This document shows, piece after piece, positions 16,924 to 26,402 of a stretch of DNA of 64,000 nt; position 1 is the first letter of the stretch; each line of letters starts with the position of its first letter. Location of the stretch: the NCBI RefSeq assembly GCF_014646895.1, contig NZ_BMOD01000002.1:1-64000 (forward strand), in the 5' to 3' direction. Source of the stretch: Deinococcus roseus (GTDB taxonomy: Bacteria; Deinococcota; Deinococci; Deinococcales; Deinococcaceae). Made by a program: the position numbers and the translations under genes. A model generated the notes under the pieces. That model worked only from the letters and a program-made list of their open reading frames with translations. It was not told the DNA's origin and searched no databases.

Positions 16924-18032
16924 CAGTTGAGGGTCCTTTCTTTGCTCAGCGCACGCACCCGGCGGTAAGCCACCCAGGCCAGCGATCCAGCAATCACCAG
17001 CACCGTGACCGCAATCACCAGCGGAGAAATCCCCTGGTAAACCATGCCAATCACATTCAGGGTGAGCGTGATGGCCCAGATGATCACCGAGGTGGTGCGG
17101 GCGCTGCCTGTGCGTTGTAGCAGGCGGTGGTGCAGGTGGGTTTTGTCTGGTTTGAGGGGGCTTTTCCCCCTGCGGATCCGACCGATGAACACCTGGGTGG
17201 TGTCCAGAATGGGCAAAGCCAGAAACAAAAAGGGCGAAATCAAAGAGGGGTTCTGGCTTTCTGGGAGGGTGCCCAGCAAGGCCACTGCAGCCAGGGTGTA
17301 CCCGATCAGGTAAGCCCCGGTGTCTCCCATGATGATCTGACTGGGATTGAAGTTGTACCTCAGGTAGCCCAGGATGCCTCCGGCCAGTCCAGCCAGAATG
17401 ATCACTGCAGCAGCACGGTCTGGAGACTGTGCACTGACGGCAATCAGCACCATGGAGGCAATGAAACCGATGCCTCCAGCCACCCCATCCACCCCGTCCA
17501 TCAGGTTGACCGCATTGGTGATCCCGATGATCCACACGATGGTGATCATGATGTTCCAGGCATTGATGCTCTCTCCCAGCACCTCTTTGAACCACGGCAC
17601 CACGCCAAGATCAATGTGCAGGCCGTTGACCACCAGCAGGGACGCTGCAATCAGTTGCACCACCATCCTGAACAGCGGAGGCAACTCGAACTGGTCATCA
17701 ATGAAGCCCGTAAAAGCCAGCAAGGCCCCACCCAGCAAAATGGCCAGAACCTGCACCTGCAAATGCTCGATCAGGATGGGGCGCAGTGCCCACGCCACCA
17801 CAATTGAGGCAATGAACCCCCCAAAAATGGCCAGCCCACCTGCATTGGGCAGGGGTTCTTTGTTGAGCCTGCGCTCGTTGGGCATGTCCGCCCAGCCCAC
17901 CTTGATGGCAAATTCCCGCACTTTGGGCATGAAACGCTGGGTGAGCAGCCAGGCCACCAGAAAAGTGAGCAGCACACTGACCGGACCCTTGCCAAAAGGA
18001 TCGGCAATTCCCAGTTTATGCAGAAATTCCAT
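16923..18032 (-). CDS. wecA: Undecaprenyl-phosphate sugar-1-phosphate transferase (WecA/TagO type)
   Basis: The 369-residue multi-pass membrane enzyme has about 10-11 helices. It has MraY/WecA motifs: NAGGLAIFGGF, FIDDQFELPP, the catalytic loop NAVNLMDGVDGVAGG, GDTGAYLIGY and the HLHHRLL tail of the GlcNAc-1-P subfamily. It loads the first sugar phosphate on undecaprenyl phosphate. ATG 18032 is chosen; GTG 18035 directly before it is possible. It lies 9 bp after upp and overlaps wecB. Confidence 0.92.
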   Translation of the reverse strand: MEFLHKLGIADPFGKGPVSVLLTFLVAWLLTQRFMPKVREFAIKVGWADMPNERRLNKEPLPNAGGLAIFGGFIASIVVAWALRPILIEHLQVQVLAILLGGALLAFTGFIDDQFELPPLFRMVVQLIAASLLVVNGLHIDLGVVPWFKEVLGESINAWNIMITIVWIIGITNAVNLMDGVDGVAGGIGFIASMVLIAVSAQSPDRAAAVIILAGLAGGILGYLRYNFNPSQIIMGDTGAYLIGYTLAAVALLGTLPESQNPSLISPFLFLALPILDTTQVFIGRIRRGKSPLKPDKTHLHHRLLQRTGSARTTSVIIWAITLTLNVIGMVYQGISPLVIAVTVLVIAGSLAWVAYRRVRALSKERTLN

Positions 18033-18041
18033 CACTTCAGA

Positions 18042-18665
18042 TCACTTGGTCCCGTAAATGCGGTCACCAGCATCACCCAGACCGGGCACAATGTACCCGT
18101 GGTCGTTCAGGTGAGAATCAATGGCAGCCACCACAATTTCCACATCCGGGCAGGCTTCTTCCACGGCGCGGATGCCTTCTGGAGCAGCCAGAATGCTCAT
18201 CAGTTTGATGCTCTGTGCTCCTCTGGCCTGCAGGGTGCGAATGGCATCAATGGCGCTGCCTCCGGTGGCCAGCATGGGGTCCAGCACGAAAATGCGACGC
18301 TCAGAGATGTCCTGGGGCAGTTTCACGTAATATTCCACAGGTTTGAGGGTTTCAGGGTCACGGTACAGACCAATGTGACCGACTTTGGCAGCAGGAATCA
18401 GTTTGACAATGGCATCGGCCATGATCAGGCCTGCCCGCAAAATGGCAATCAGGGCCAGTTTCTTTCCAGAAAGCATGGGAAATTCAGCAGAAGTGATGGG
18501 GGTTTGCACCGTCACATCTTGCAGTTCCAGATCGCGGGTGGCCTCGTAGGCCATCAGGGTGGCAATTTCTGATGCCAGTTCACGGAAGTCCTTGACTCCG
18601 GTGTTTTCGTCTCTCAGAAGCGTCAGTTTGTGCTGTACCAGGGGGTGTGTGACCACAGTGACCAT
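18042..18665 (-). CDS. upp: Uracil phosphoribosyltransferase
   Basis: The 207-residue enzyme makes UMP from uracil and PRPP. It has THPLVQHKLTLLRDENT, the PRPP-binding loop VLDPMLATGGSAIDAI and the uracil-binding C-terminus YIVPGLGDAGDRIYGTK. It is first in an operon with wecA and wecB, which links pyrimidine salvage to nucleotide-sugar use. TATGAT lies 9 nt before the ATG, suggesting a short or absent leader. Confidence 0.96.
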   Translation of the reverse strand: MVTVVTHPLVQHKLTLLRDENTGVKDFRELASEIATLMAYEATRDLELQDVTVQTPITSAEFPMLSGKKLALIAILRAGLIMADAIVKLIPAAKVGHIGLYRDPETLKPVEYYVKLPQDISERRIFVLDPMLATGGSAIDAIRTLQARGAQSIKLMSILAAPEGIRAVEEACPDVEIVVAAIDSHLNDHGYIVPGLGDAGDRIYGTK

Positions 18666-18745
18666 ATCGAAACCATCATAACAGGAAGGGTTCTGTGAAG
18701 TTCTCTACAGGTCAGGGATGGAAAATCTGAATCATGACACCAGTT

Positions 18746-18773
18746 GCCGAGAGCCGAGAGCCCAGAGCCCAGA
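18746..18773. repeat. Heptanucleotide tandem repeat (GCCGAGA/GCCCAGA)
   Basis: Four 7-bp units in a row: GCCGAGA twice, then GCCCAGA twice, followed by ACAAAAA. It matches 28347-28360 and the inverted pair at 57409-57525. Confidence 0.9.
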
Positions 18774-18831
18774 ACAAAAAACAGGAATTGGGCCTACAGA
18801 AGTGCTTTTTGCCTTTGACCTTGCTCTTTGG

Positions 18832-19167
18832 TCAGCGCAACTGCTTGCCGTAATATTCCTTCTCCCGCCTGGAAAAAGCGTATCTGGCATACCGTTCAAT
18901 CACCGTTCCAAAAGCCCTCTCCTGCATGAGGGGCACAATTTCTCTGGACCAGCGGTGCATCAGGAGCACCCAGATCACCAGAAAAAAAGCAAGGCCTAGA
19001 GAAACCACCCCAAAAGCCACCAGCAGGAATTTCAGGGGAAACACCGAGCCAGCAGACCATTTCAGAAAAATGCCTGCCAGAAAAAGCAGAAACACAGGCT
19101 GCAAATAAATCAGCAGGCCAGGGGTCAGTTTCTGCTGGATCAGGCGGGCCACGGCTTCAGGGGTCAT
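18832..19167 (-). CDS. Small membrane protein of unknown function
   Basis: The 111-residue product has two hydrophobic helices (about residues 17-38 and 43-70) joined by a short loop (KWSAGSVFPLK). A basic, tyrosine-rich tail follows (YARYAFSRREKEYYGKQLR), presumably cytoplasmic. No family was recognised. It lies between the choline-kinase-like gene and upp on the same strand. Confidence 0.6.
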   Translation of the reverse strand: MTPEAVARLIQQKLTPGLLIYLQPVFLLFLAGIFLKWSAGSVFPLKFLLVAFGVVSLGLAFFLVIWVLLMHRWSREIVPLMQERAFGTVIERYARYAFSRREKEYYGKQLR

Positions 19168-19226
19168 GCCTCAGTGTAAAGTGTCTTCCCCGAATGAGAG
19201 GTAAGAAAACCTCAAAATCCAGCCCC

Positions 19227-20009
19227 TCAAAATCCAGCAAGGATGCCCAGCGCATGTTGTGCACGTTCCAGTTTGAAAGGCAACTCTGTGGCCACCGTGT
19301 GGGGTGTGTTTCTGGGGATCCAGTGCAGGTCATTCAGGTAGGTGAGGGCCAGGTAGGCCGTGAACCGTTCCCGCTCTGCAGGGGTTTTGACATAAGCCAG
19401 GGCGGCCTGCAGGGCTTCCTGTTCGGGCAGGAGATCCAGGGTACCGGCTTTCAGAAGGGCAATGTCCCGCATGGGATCATCGAATCTGGCGCGCACCCAG
19501 TCGATCACCAGCACTTCACCATCTGAGGCCACCAGAATGTTGTTGCTCCACAGATCCAGATGGCAGAACACACCGTGGGTTTCCAGCAAACCCTGTTGCA
19601 GTGCTTTTTCCAGAATCACAAACAAAAAGTCATTTTCTGCAGTGCGGATGTCCTGAAATTGCTGCAGTTTCAGCACCACCGGGGTCAGGTTCACCTGCTC
19701 TGTGCTCTTTTGCTGATGCAGCTGGTCCAGAAAGTGCTTCAGACCAGGCAATGCACTTCTCAGGGTCTGGGCAGTGACAGGAAGGCCAGGGAACCTATGG
19801 GTGACCAGCAGTTCTCCGGCCTCTGTGACTTGCACATCATGGATCAGGTGCTGCAAACCTGCGCGTCTGAGGTTTTCGGCTTCCAGAACAGCCTGATTTT
19901 TCTCGCGGTACAGTTTCAGAACATACCGTCCGTTGCGGTAGGTCAGGCTGTGCTTACTCTCCTGAATGAATTCCAGGGGTCCATAAGTCTGTGAAAGTTC
20001 CGTAAGCAC
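19227..20009 (-). CDS. APH/choline-kinase-fold phosphotransferase
   Basis: The 260-residue protein has the aminoglycoside/choline kinase fold: N-lobe lysine in GRYVLKLYREK, catalytic loop FCHLDLWSNNILV (H-x-D...N) and metal-binding VIDWVRARFDDPMRDIALL. Substrates in this family include choline, aminoglycosides, thiamine and fructosamine, and none can be chosen here. The start is GTG 20009, with TAAAAT 6 nt before it, the leaderless pattern. Confidence 0.82.
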   Translation of the reverse strand: MLTELSQTYGPLEFIQESKHSLTYRNGRYVLKLYREKNQAVLEAENLRRAGLQHLIHDVQVTEAGELLVTHRFPGLPVTAQTLRSALPGLKHFLDQLHQQKSTEQVNLTPVVLKLQQFQDIRTAENDFLFVILEKALQQGLLETHGVFCHLDLWSNNILVASDGEVLVIDWVRARFDDPMRDIALLKAGTLDLLPEQEALQAALAYVKTPAERERFTAYLALTYLNDLHWIPRNTPHTVATELPFKLERAQHALGILAGF

Positions 20010-20138
20010 CCCCTTATTTTAAACGAGCCCATCAAAAAATGTAGCAGGTACACTAAACATTCCTGCCAGAGGCGTTCTGGCAGACCCCAGCAAAATAGCA
20101 GGAGATGTTCAGGGCAACAGTGATGTGCTGCAGGGTTG

Positions 20139-21182
20139 TCAGACCAGACGGTCCACCACTGTGACCCCGGTTCCTGAAAAAGAATCCATCTGCATCAGGG
20201 CATCGATGGATTCCTGTAGGGTGATGCGCTTCCCAATCAGGCGTTCGGGCTGCAGGACACCCTGGGCAATCATGCGCAGCATTTCAGGGTAGGCGTGGGC
20301 CTGCATGCCGTGGCTGCCGTAAATTTCCAGTTCTCTGGCAATCACCTGGTCCATGGGAAGGCCAGGATGCTGGTGTTCGGCCAGCATCAGACCCACCTGC
20401 ACATGGCGGCCTCTGGTTCTCAGGCAGGCAATGGAATTGAAGCAGGTGGAGGTGTGACCCAGGGCATCCAGAGACACATGCGCACCACCGCCGGTCAAAT
20501 CCCGAATGGCCTGCACCACATTGCTGTGGTTTTTGCTGTTGAGGGTGACATCTGCCCCCAGAGAGCGGGCAAAGTCCAGCTTCTGATCATCAATGTCAAT
20601 GGCGACCACCGATGCCCCAAGCGCTCTGGCAATCATGATGGCAGACAGGCCCACCCCTCCACAGCCATGCACCGCCACCCACTCTCCCCCACGCACCCGA
20701 CCCTGATGCACCACAGCCCGGAAAGAGGTGGCAAACCTGCACCCCAGACTTGCCGCAGTCACAAAGTCCATGCTTTCTGGCAGGCGCACCAGGTTCTGGT
20801 CCGCATGATGGATGCCCACGTATTCTGCAAAAGACCCCCAGTGGGTGAACCCTGGCTGGAACTGGTGGTCACAGACCTGCTGGTTCCCGGACTGGCACGG
20901 AGCACAGTGTCCACACCCACACACAAAAGGCAGGGTCACCCTGTCTCCCACCTGCCAGTTCTGGATGTTTTTGCCCACTTCCACCACCGTCCCGGCCAGC
21001 TCATGACCGGGCACATGGGGCAACACGATGTCTCTGTCATGACCCACCCAGCCATGCCAGTCGCTGCGGCACACCCCGGTGGCCTCCACTTTCAGCACCA
21101 CCCCATCGGGCAGAACCACAGGGTCAGGCACATCGGTGAACTCGGGGCGGGTGTTGAAGGCATGGAAAAGGACGGCTTTCAT
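20139..21182 (-). CDS. Zinc-dependent alcohol dehydrogenase (MDR family)
   Basis: The 347-residue protein has catalytic-zinc residues in ATGVCRSDWHGW and PGHELAGTVVEVG. Four structural-zinc cysteines lie in CGCGHCAPCQSGNQQVC, and a Rossmann motif in VHGCGGVGLSAIMIARALGA. It oxidises an alcohol or reduces an aldehyde with NAD(P). TAAAAT lies 6 nt before ATG 21182, so the mRNA is probably leaderless. A hairpin-rich repeat separates it from the P5CDH gene. Confidence 0.92.
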   Translation of the reverse strand: MKAVLFHAFNTRPEFTDVPDPVVLPDGVVLKVEATGVCRSDWHGWVGHDRDIVLPHVPGHELAGTVVEVGKNIQNWQVGDRVTLPFVCGCGHCAPCQSGNQQVCDHQFQPGFTHWGSFAEYVGIHHADQNLVRLPESMDFVTAASLGCRFATSFRAVVHQGRVRGGEWVAVHGCGGVGLSAIMIARALGASVVAIDIDDQKLDFARSLGADVTLNSKNHSNVVQAIRDLTGGGAHVSLDALGHTSTCFNSIACLRTRGRHVQVGLMLAEHQHPGLPMDQVIARELEIYGSHGMQAHAYPEMLRMIAQGVLQPERLIGKRITLQESIDALMQMDSFSGTGVTVVDRLV

Positions 21183-21201
21183 AGTGGAATTTTAAGGCAA
21201 A

Positions 21202-21348
21202 GATCCCCCCGCGCATCGCTTCGCTCTGCGGTCCCCCCTTAACAAAATGGGGTCGGTGTAAAACAGGACTGGAGACCATTTCAGGCAAGAAAAAATCCCC
21301 CTTCGTCAAGGGGGACAGCGCCAAACGCAGTGCGGCGCAGGGGGATTT
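21202..21348. repeat. Hairpin-rich intergenic repeat element
   Basis: The element starts with AGATCCCCCC and ends with GGGGGATTT. It holds an 8-bp hairpin TCCCCCTT-CGTC-AAGGGGGA (21296-21315) and two copies of a CGCTTCGCTCTGCGG / GCAGTGCGGCGC-type GC segment. It carries no ORF and may also end transcription from both sides. Confidence 0.65.
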
Positions 21349-21431
21349 GACCCGCAGTGCTCCCAAACGCTCACCCTAACCCCAACGCTGACGGGGAACA
21401 GCTTAGAGCAAATGCGAGAAGCAGGAACACC

Positions 21432-22982
<1,551 letters not shown>

Positions 22983-23028
22983 GTGGGGCTCCTTACAGGG
23001 AACGGTCTGGGTTGGATCTGCAGGGCAG

Positions 23029-23054
23029 ATTGTATACTGGATATTGTATACAAT
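23029..23054. promoter_or_regulatory. Predicted GntR operator pair before rocA
   Basis: A perfect 12-bp palindrome ATTGTATACAAT (23043-23054) is accompanied 14 bp upstream by a 9/12 match, ATTGTATACTGG (23029-23040). The same palindrome occurs at the start of the gntR gene. Confidence 0.75.
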
Positions 23055-23071
23055 CTGTGGCCAAAAAACCA

Positions 23072-24010
23072 TTACCCTTTGAGCATGCCCCGCAACACGA
23101 ACATCACATTGGCAGGACGCTCTGCAATGCGGCGGCTGAAATAGGCATACCAGTCTGAACCATAAGGAATGTAGGCCCGCACAGTGTAACCCTCTCTGGC
23201 AAGCTGAATCTGCAACTCCCTGCGGATCCCATAAAGCATCTGGAATTCAAACTGGCTGTTGGGAATTTTGTTCATCTGCACAAAGCGCTTCACATCCTCG
23301 ATGATGCTTTCATCGTGGGTGGCCACACAGCAGTAATTCCCGGCTTTCAGGTGCTGGTAAACCAGACGGCGGTACTGCAAATCCACATCCCGTTTGGCTG
23401 GATAAGCCACCGATTCGGGCTCCAGGTAAGCACCCTTCACAATGCGCAGGTTGGGTTTCAGGTCGTCCAGGCTGGCGCGGTCCTGCTCTGTGCGGTACAG
23501 GTAGGCTTGCAGCACGGTGCCCACAGTCTCATGCCCAAATTCGCCAACCAGCGTTCTGAACTGTTGCAGGGTGAGGTCCACCAGCGGGTGGTCTTCCATG
23601 TCCAGTGCCACAAAACCCTTCAATTCTCTGGCCCGTTTCAGGATGCGGCGGGCGTTGATCATGCCGAGGTTTTCACCGTTGGCGAGGGTGATCTTCTGGC
23701 CCACGCTGGACAGTTTGATGGCAACATAAATGGGAAAGCCCTGGCCCTCTGCAGCGTCCAGCAACCGGATGATTTCGTCGGCAAATTCGTTGGCCTTGGC
23801 TTCGGTGTCCACGAATTCACCCAGCAAATCCAGGATGCCGTGCACACCCACTTTTTCCATGTCCTTGACGGCCTCGATGGCGGTCTGGCGTTCTTCTCCG
23901 GCCACAAAGCGCTTTGCAACGCTCCAGGCCCGCTGTTTGACAATGTCCTGTACGGTCTTGTTGTTTGCAACACTGAGCACCGTGTTGCGGTACACCTGAT
24001 TCAAATCCAT
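23072..24010 (-). CDS. Proline dehydrogenase (stand-alone, FAD)
   Basis: The 312-residue TIM-barrel enzyme is of the monofunctional PRODH type known from Thermus and Deinococcus. Conserved segments are AIKLSSVG, ALDMEDHPLVD, LQAYLYRT, RIVKGAYLEPES, ATHDESII, EFQMLYGIRREL and VRAYIPYGSDWYAYFSRRIAERPANV, the last holding the substrate-binding arginine pair. AGGGAGG precedes ATG 24010. It lies between the GntR regulator and rocA in one operon. Confidence 0.95.
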   Translation of the reverse strand: MDLNQVYRNTVLSVANNKTVQDIVKQRAWSVAKRFVAGEERQTAIEAVKDMEKVGVHGILDLLGEFVDTEAKANEFADEIIRLLDAAEGQGFPIYVAIKLSSVGQKITLANGENLGMINARRILKRARELKGFVALDMEDHPLVDLTLQQFRTLVGEFGHETVGTVLQAYLYRTEQDRASLDDLKPNLRIVKGAYLEPESVAYPAKRDVDLQYRRLVYQHLKAGNYCCVATHDESIIEDVKRFVQMNKIPNSQFEFQMLYGIRRELQIQLAREGYTVRAYIPYGSDWYAYFSRRIAERPANVMFVLRGMLKG

Positions 24011-24067
24011 GCTGCCTCCCTATGAACTTTGAGCGGCTCCCAGACTCCCTTTTGATCAACTCAGTTT

Positions 24068-24089
24068 TGACCCGCTCAGTTGCGGGTCA
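24068..24089. promoter_or_regulatory. Hairpin spanning the gntR stop codon
   Basis: TGACCCGC-TCAGTT-GCGGGTCA is a perfect 8-bp stem whose loop contains the gntR stop codon. No T-tract follows, so it is not a standard terminator. Confidence 0.5.
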
Positions 24090-24729
24090 TCTCGTGCAGT
24101 TGTTGCACCACCAGATCCCCGAAGAAACGCACATGGTCGCGGGCCAGCTGGCCTGCTTCTCTGACGTTTCTCTGCAGGATGGCTTCCAGGATGGCCTCGT
24201 GCTGCACGGTGGTTTCGGGCATCAGGTTGTAGGTGCCGGTCATGTGTTTGATGATGGCCACCGTGTGCTCCAGGTTGTTCAGGGACTGCAGCAGGGTCTG
24301 GTTGTGGCTGGCCAGGGCAATCTTGCGGTGAAACAGCAAATCCAGACGGGTCTGCTCTTTGTAGTCTTCCCGGTCCACTTTCAGGTCGTGCAGGGCATCT
24401 TTCAGGTTTCCTGCATCTTCGTCAGTGTAGTTCTGGGCGGCCAGCTCTGCAGCCAGACCATCCAGGGCTTCACGCACCTGGTAGCTCTGGCGGGCTTCCT
24501 CGGCAGACAGCACCCGCACCCGCACGCTCTTGTTGGCGTTGGCTTCCAGCATGCCTTCTTGCACCAGACGCTGGATGGCTTCACGGATGGGGGTGCGGGA
24601 AACCCCAAAACGCTCGCACAGTTCGATTTCTGCGATGCGGGCACCGGGCTGGATTCCGCCCGATAGAATCTGGTGACGCAGCAACTGGTAGATCTCGTCG
24701 CGGATCAGTTGGGGGCGCTCAAAGTTCAT
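24076..24729 (-). CDS. GntR-family (FadR-type) regulator of proline catabolism
   Basis: The 217-residue protein has a winged helix (QLIRDEIYQLLRHQILSGGI; ELCERFGVSRTPIREAIQRL) followed by an all-helical FCD ligand-binding domain with metal-ligand type residues (RLDLLFHRKIALASHN; HEAILEAILQRN). ATG 24729 directly follows a perfect ATTGTATACAAT palindrome, so the protein probably represses itself. Its position before ProDH and the same operator before rocA indicate local control. A TTG start 6 codons upstream would run through the operator. Confidence 0.9.
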   Translation of the reverse strand: MNFERPQLIRDEIYQLLRHQILSGGIQPGARIAEIELCERFGVSRTPIREAIQRLVQEGMLEANANKSVRVRVLSAEEARQSYQVREALDGLAAELAAQNYTDEDAGNLKDALHDLKVDREDYKEQTRLDLLFHRKIALASHNQTLLQSLNNLEHTVAIIKHMTGTYNLMPETTVQHEAILEAILQRNVREAGQLARDHVRFFGDLVVQQLHEMTRN

Positions 24730-24748
24730 ATTGTATACAATATACAAT
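24730..24748. promoter_or_regulatory. Predicted GntR operator at its own start
   Basis: ATTGTATACAAT (24730-24741) lies directly before the ATG, with an extra ATACAAT half-site at 24742-24748. The site overlaps the region where a -10 box (TATATT) would be. Confidence 0.75.
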
Positions 24749-24882
24749 TTTTATCGGGTTTTGCACAATCCTTGATCTATGCAAGTATAGTCAATAAAGA
24801 TTCACAATCAAGGCAAAAATCTAGTGTTCTAGACACCTTTTCTGAAAGATTATTCAAACTTAAGCAGCTTTAAAAATCTAAA

Positions 24883-24905
24883 GGCAGTCCCTGCTCAGGA
24901 CTGCC
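24883..24905 (-). terminator. Terminator of nucS
   Basis: An 8-bp stem GGCAGTCC/GGACTGCC is followed on the minus strand by TTTAGATTTTT. Confidence 0.7.
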
Positions 24906-24927
24906 CGGATTTGGCTTGCACCAAAAC

Positions 24928-25680
24928 TCAAAAATCAAACAAACTCAGCTGTCTGTCCTCTTCCAGCACGGGCAAAACGGTCATTTCGCAGAACTCCAGA
25001 CCCAGGCCCTGCAACCGTTCCAGCGCAGAAAAAGTGATGCTGGGGGCCACCAGCAGGCCCCTCACCTGCTGCCCGGTCTGCTCGCGGGTCAGTTTCACAT
25101 ACCGGTCCAGTTGAAACACCGCCTCATGGGTGGCCCTGGCCCTTTTGAGTTCAATCACCACCAGTTGCCCTTCCCGGTCTCTGGCAAAGAGATCCACCCC
25201 TCCCACATCGGTCAGGAGCTCCTCTTCCAGGATTTTCAGGCCCATTTCCATGGCATCTGGCTTCTGCTTCAGGGTCCTGCGCATCTCTGCTTCAGAACCC
25301 GACAGCACAAACCCATACTCCTGTGAAAACTCTGCAGCAAAGGCCAGATGGGGGTCCAGACACACCACGCGCACCACTTCAGGTGGGCTGTTCCGCTCTG
25401 CAGTGAGCACCACCATCCCGGCTTCCAGCGACACCGAAATGTGGTCGGTTCTGGGTTGCCAGTTCACGGGCTTCACCCCTTTTGCCCCCTGCACCTGAAT
25501 GCTGCCATCTGGCTTCACAATCACCAGGTAATTTCCAGCCTCTGCATGACTGGCAGCGCGTCCTGCATAACTGATTTCACACTCCCCCACCAGTTGCACC
25601 AGTCGCCCTGAATTCAGGTGGCTGGACAGAAAAGCAAGCAAATCAGGACAGGAAGGTTGATGAAGAAGACCCGCAATCAT
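24928..25680 (-). CDS. nucS: Endonuclease NucS/EndoMS (mismatch-specific)
   Basis: In this 250-residue protein the N-terminal DNA-binding/dimerisation domain (GECEISYAGRAASH; LVIVKPDGSIQVQG) precedes a PD-(D/E)XK nuclease domain with VGGVDLFARDREGQLVVIELKRARATHEAVFQLDRYV. The last residues, QLSLFDF, match a beta-clamp-binding motif. NucS cuts both strands at mismatches in bacteria lacking MutSL and in Deinococcus. ATG 25680 is supported by a promoter whose -10 box ends 7 nt upstream, making the mRNA leaderless. A TTG 12 codons earlier overlaps the -35 box. Confidence 0.93.
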   Translation of the reverse strand: MIAGLLHQPSCPDLLAFLSSHLNSGRLVQLVGECEISYAGRAASHAEAGNYLVIVKPDGSIQVQGAKGVKPVNWQPRTDHISVSLEAGMVVLTAERNSPPEVVRVVCLDPHLAFAAEFSQEYGFVLSGSEAEMRRTLKQKPDAMEMGLKILEEELLTDVGGVDLFARDREGQLVVIELKRARATHEAVFQLDRYVKLTREQTGQQVRGLLVAPSITFSALERLQGLGLEFCEMTVLPVLEEDRQLSLFDF

Positions 25681-25687
25681 GTCCCAC

Positions 25688-25716
25688 ACTGTACAGGATG
25701 GATCTTGCCTTCTCAA
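25688..25716 (-). promoter_or_regulatory. Predicted nucS promoter (leaderless)
   Basis: On the minus strand TTGAGA and TACAGT are separated by exactly 17 bp. TACAGT ends 7 nt before the ATG, so transcription should start at or next to the start codon. Confidence 0.7.
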
Positions 25717-25843
25717 AGGACCACCCTGACCTCCAGCAACCTGTCACTGGCTTGGTACTTGCTCCATTTGCAGGAGATTTTCCTGCCAGATCCAGGTCAT
25801 TTGGCCTGAAAAAATCAGTGTGAATAGGCGTTTTTCCCTGAGC

Positions 25844-25872
25844 TTTACAGCGGATGGTCCAGGCATTAGAAT
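25844..25872 (+). promoter_or_regulatory. Predicted promoter of the tRNA cluster
   Basis: TTTACA and TAGAAT are separated by 17 bp; the start point would be about 17 nt before tRNA-Gln. Confidence 0.75.
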
Positions 25873-25895
25873 CATATATGCTGATCCCTGTGCTT

Positions 25896-25969
25896 ACGGG
25901 AGTCGTCTAACGGCAGGACATCTGACTCTGACTCAGACAGTTAAGGTTCGAATCCTTACTCCCGTGCCA
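25896..25969 (+). tRNA. tRNA-Gln (CTG)
   Basis: Complete cloverleaf: acceptor ACGGGAG/CTCCCGT, discriminator G and encoded CCA, D arm GTCT...GGAC, and anticodon arm TCTGA-CTCTGAC-TCAGA (anticodon CUG). The T arm is TAAGG-TTCGAAT-CCTTA. Confidence 0.9.
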
Positions 25970-26069
25970 AAGACACTCAGGGATCGGCTTTTTTTATTCC
26001 TGAAAAACACAAGAGAAACTTCTGGATGTCTCCAAAAGCATCCAGAGGGCTTTTACAACCCACACGCAT

Positions 26070-26151
26070 GGTGATGAAGCCCATCTGGTAGGGCACCTGA
26101 CTGTAAATCAGACGCGGTAACGCATTGCAGGTTCAAATCCTGTCATCACCA
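26070..26151 (+). tRNA. tRNA-Tyr (GTA)
   Basis: Class II tRNA with acceptor GGTGATG/CATCACC and discriminator A. The anticodon loop CTGTAAA is flanked by CTGA/TCAG, there is a long variable arm, and the T loop is TTCAAAT. CCA is not encoded. Confidence 0.92.
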
Positions 26152-26157
26152 CTCCAT

Positions 26158-26244
26158 GGATGGTTGTCAGAGCGGTCTATTGTGCCCGGTTGCTAACCAG
26201 GTGGGCGTACAGCCCCGGAGGTTCGAATCCTTCACCATCCGCCA
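26158..26244 (+). tRNA. tRNA-Ser (GCT)
   Basis: Acceptor GGATGGT/ACCATCC, discriminator G, encoded CCA, long variable arm and T loop TTCGAAT. The anticodon loop is TTGCTAA. The anticodon stem CCCGG/CCAGG has one C-A mismatch, unusual for a functional tRNA. It lies only 6 nt after tRNA-Tyr. Confidence 0.85.
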
Positions 26245-26246
26245 TT

Positions 26247-26322
26247 GGATGATTAGAGCAGCGGTCAGCTCGGTGCCTTGTCAGGGCAAAGGTCACCGGT
26301 TCGAATCCGGTATCATCCGCCA
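26247..26322 (+). tRNA. tRNA-Asp (GTC)
   Basis: Acceptor GGATGAT/ATCATCC with discriminator G and CCA, D arm GAGC...GCTC, anticodon loop TTGTCAG, and T arm ACCGG-TTCGAAT-CCGGT. The outer pair of the anticodon stem (GTGCC/GGCAA) is mismatched. It lies 2 nt after tRNA-Ser. Confidence 0.85.
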
Positions 26323-26324
26323 AA

Positions 26325-26354
26325 ACCCTCAGGAAATTCCCGGGGGTCTTTTTT
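26325..26354 (+). terminator. Terminator of the tRNA cluster
   Basis: ACCCTC/GGGGGT stem with an internal GGAAATTCC segment, followed by TCTTTTTT. Confidence 0.75.
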
Positions 26355-26402
26355 GTGGTCAGAAAAACCTTGCCTTGCAAATCATATAAACTCTGGACAG
26401 CC

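Noticed and set aside
26355..26402. GTG start adding 16 residues to the 26403 gene
   Set aside because: It begins within the tRNA-cluster terminator; the ATG with an upstream TATAAA is more plausible.
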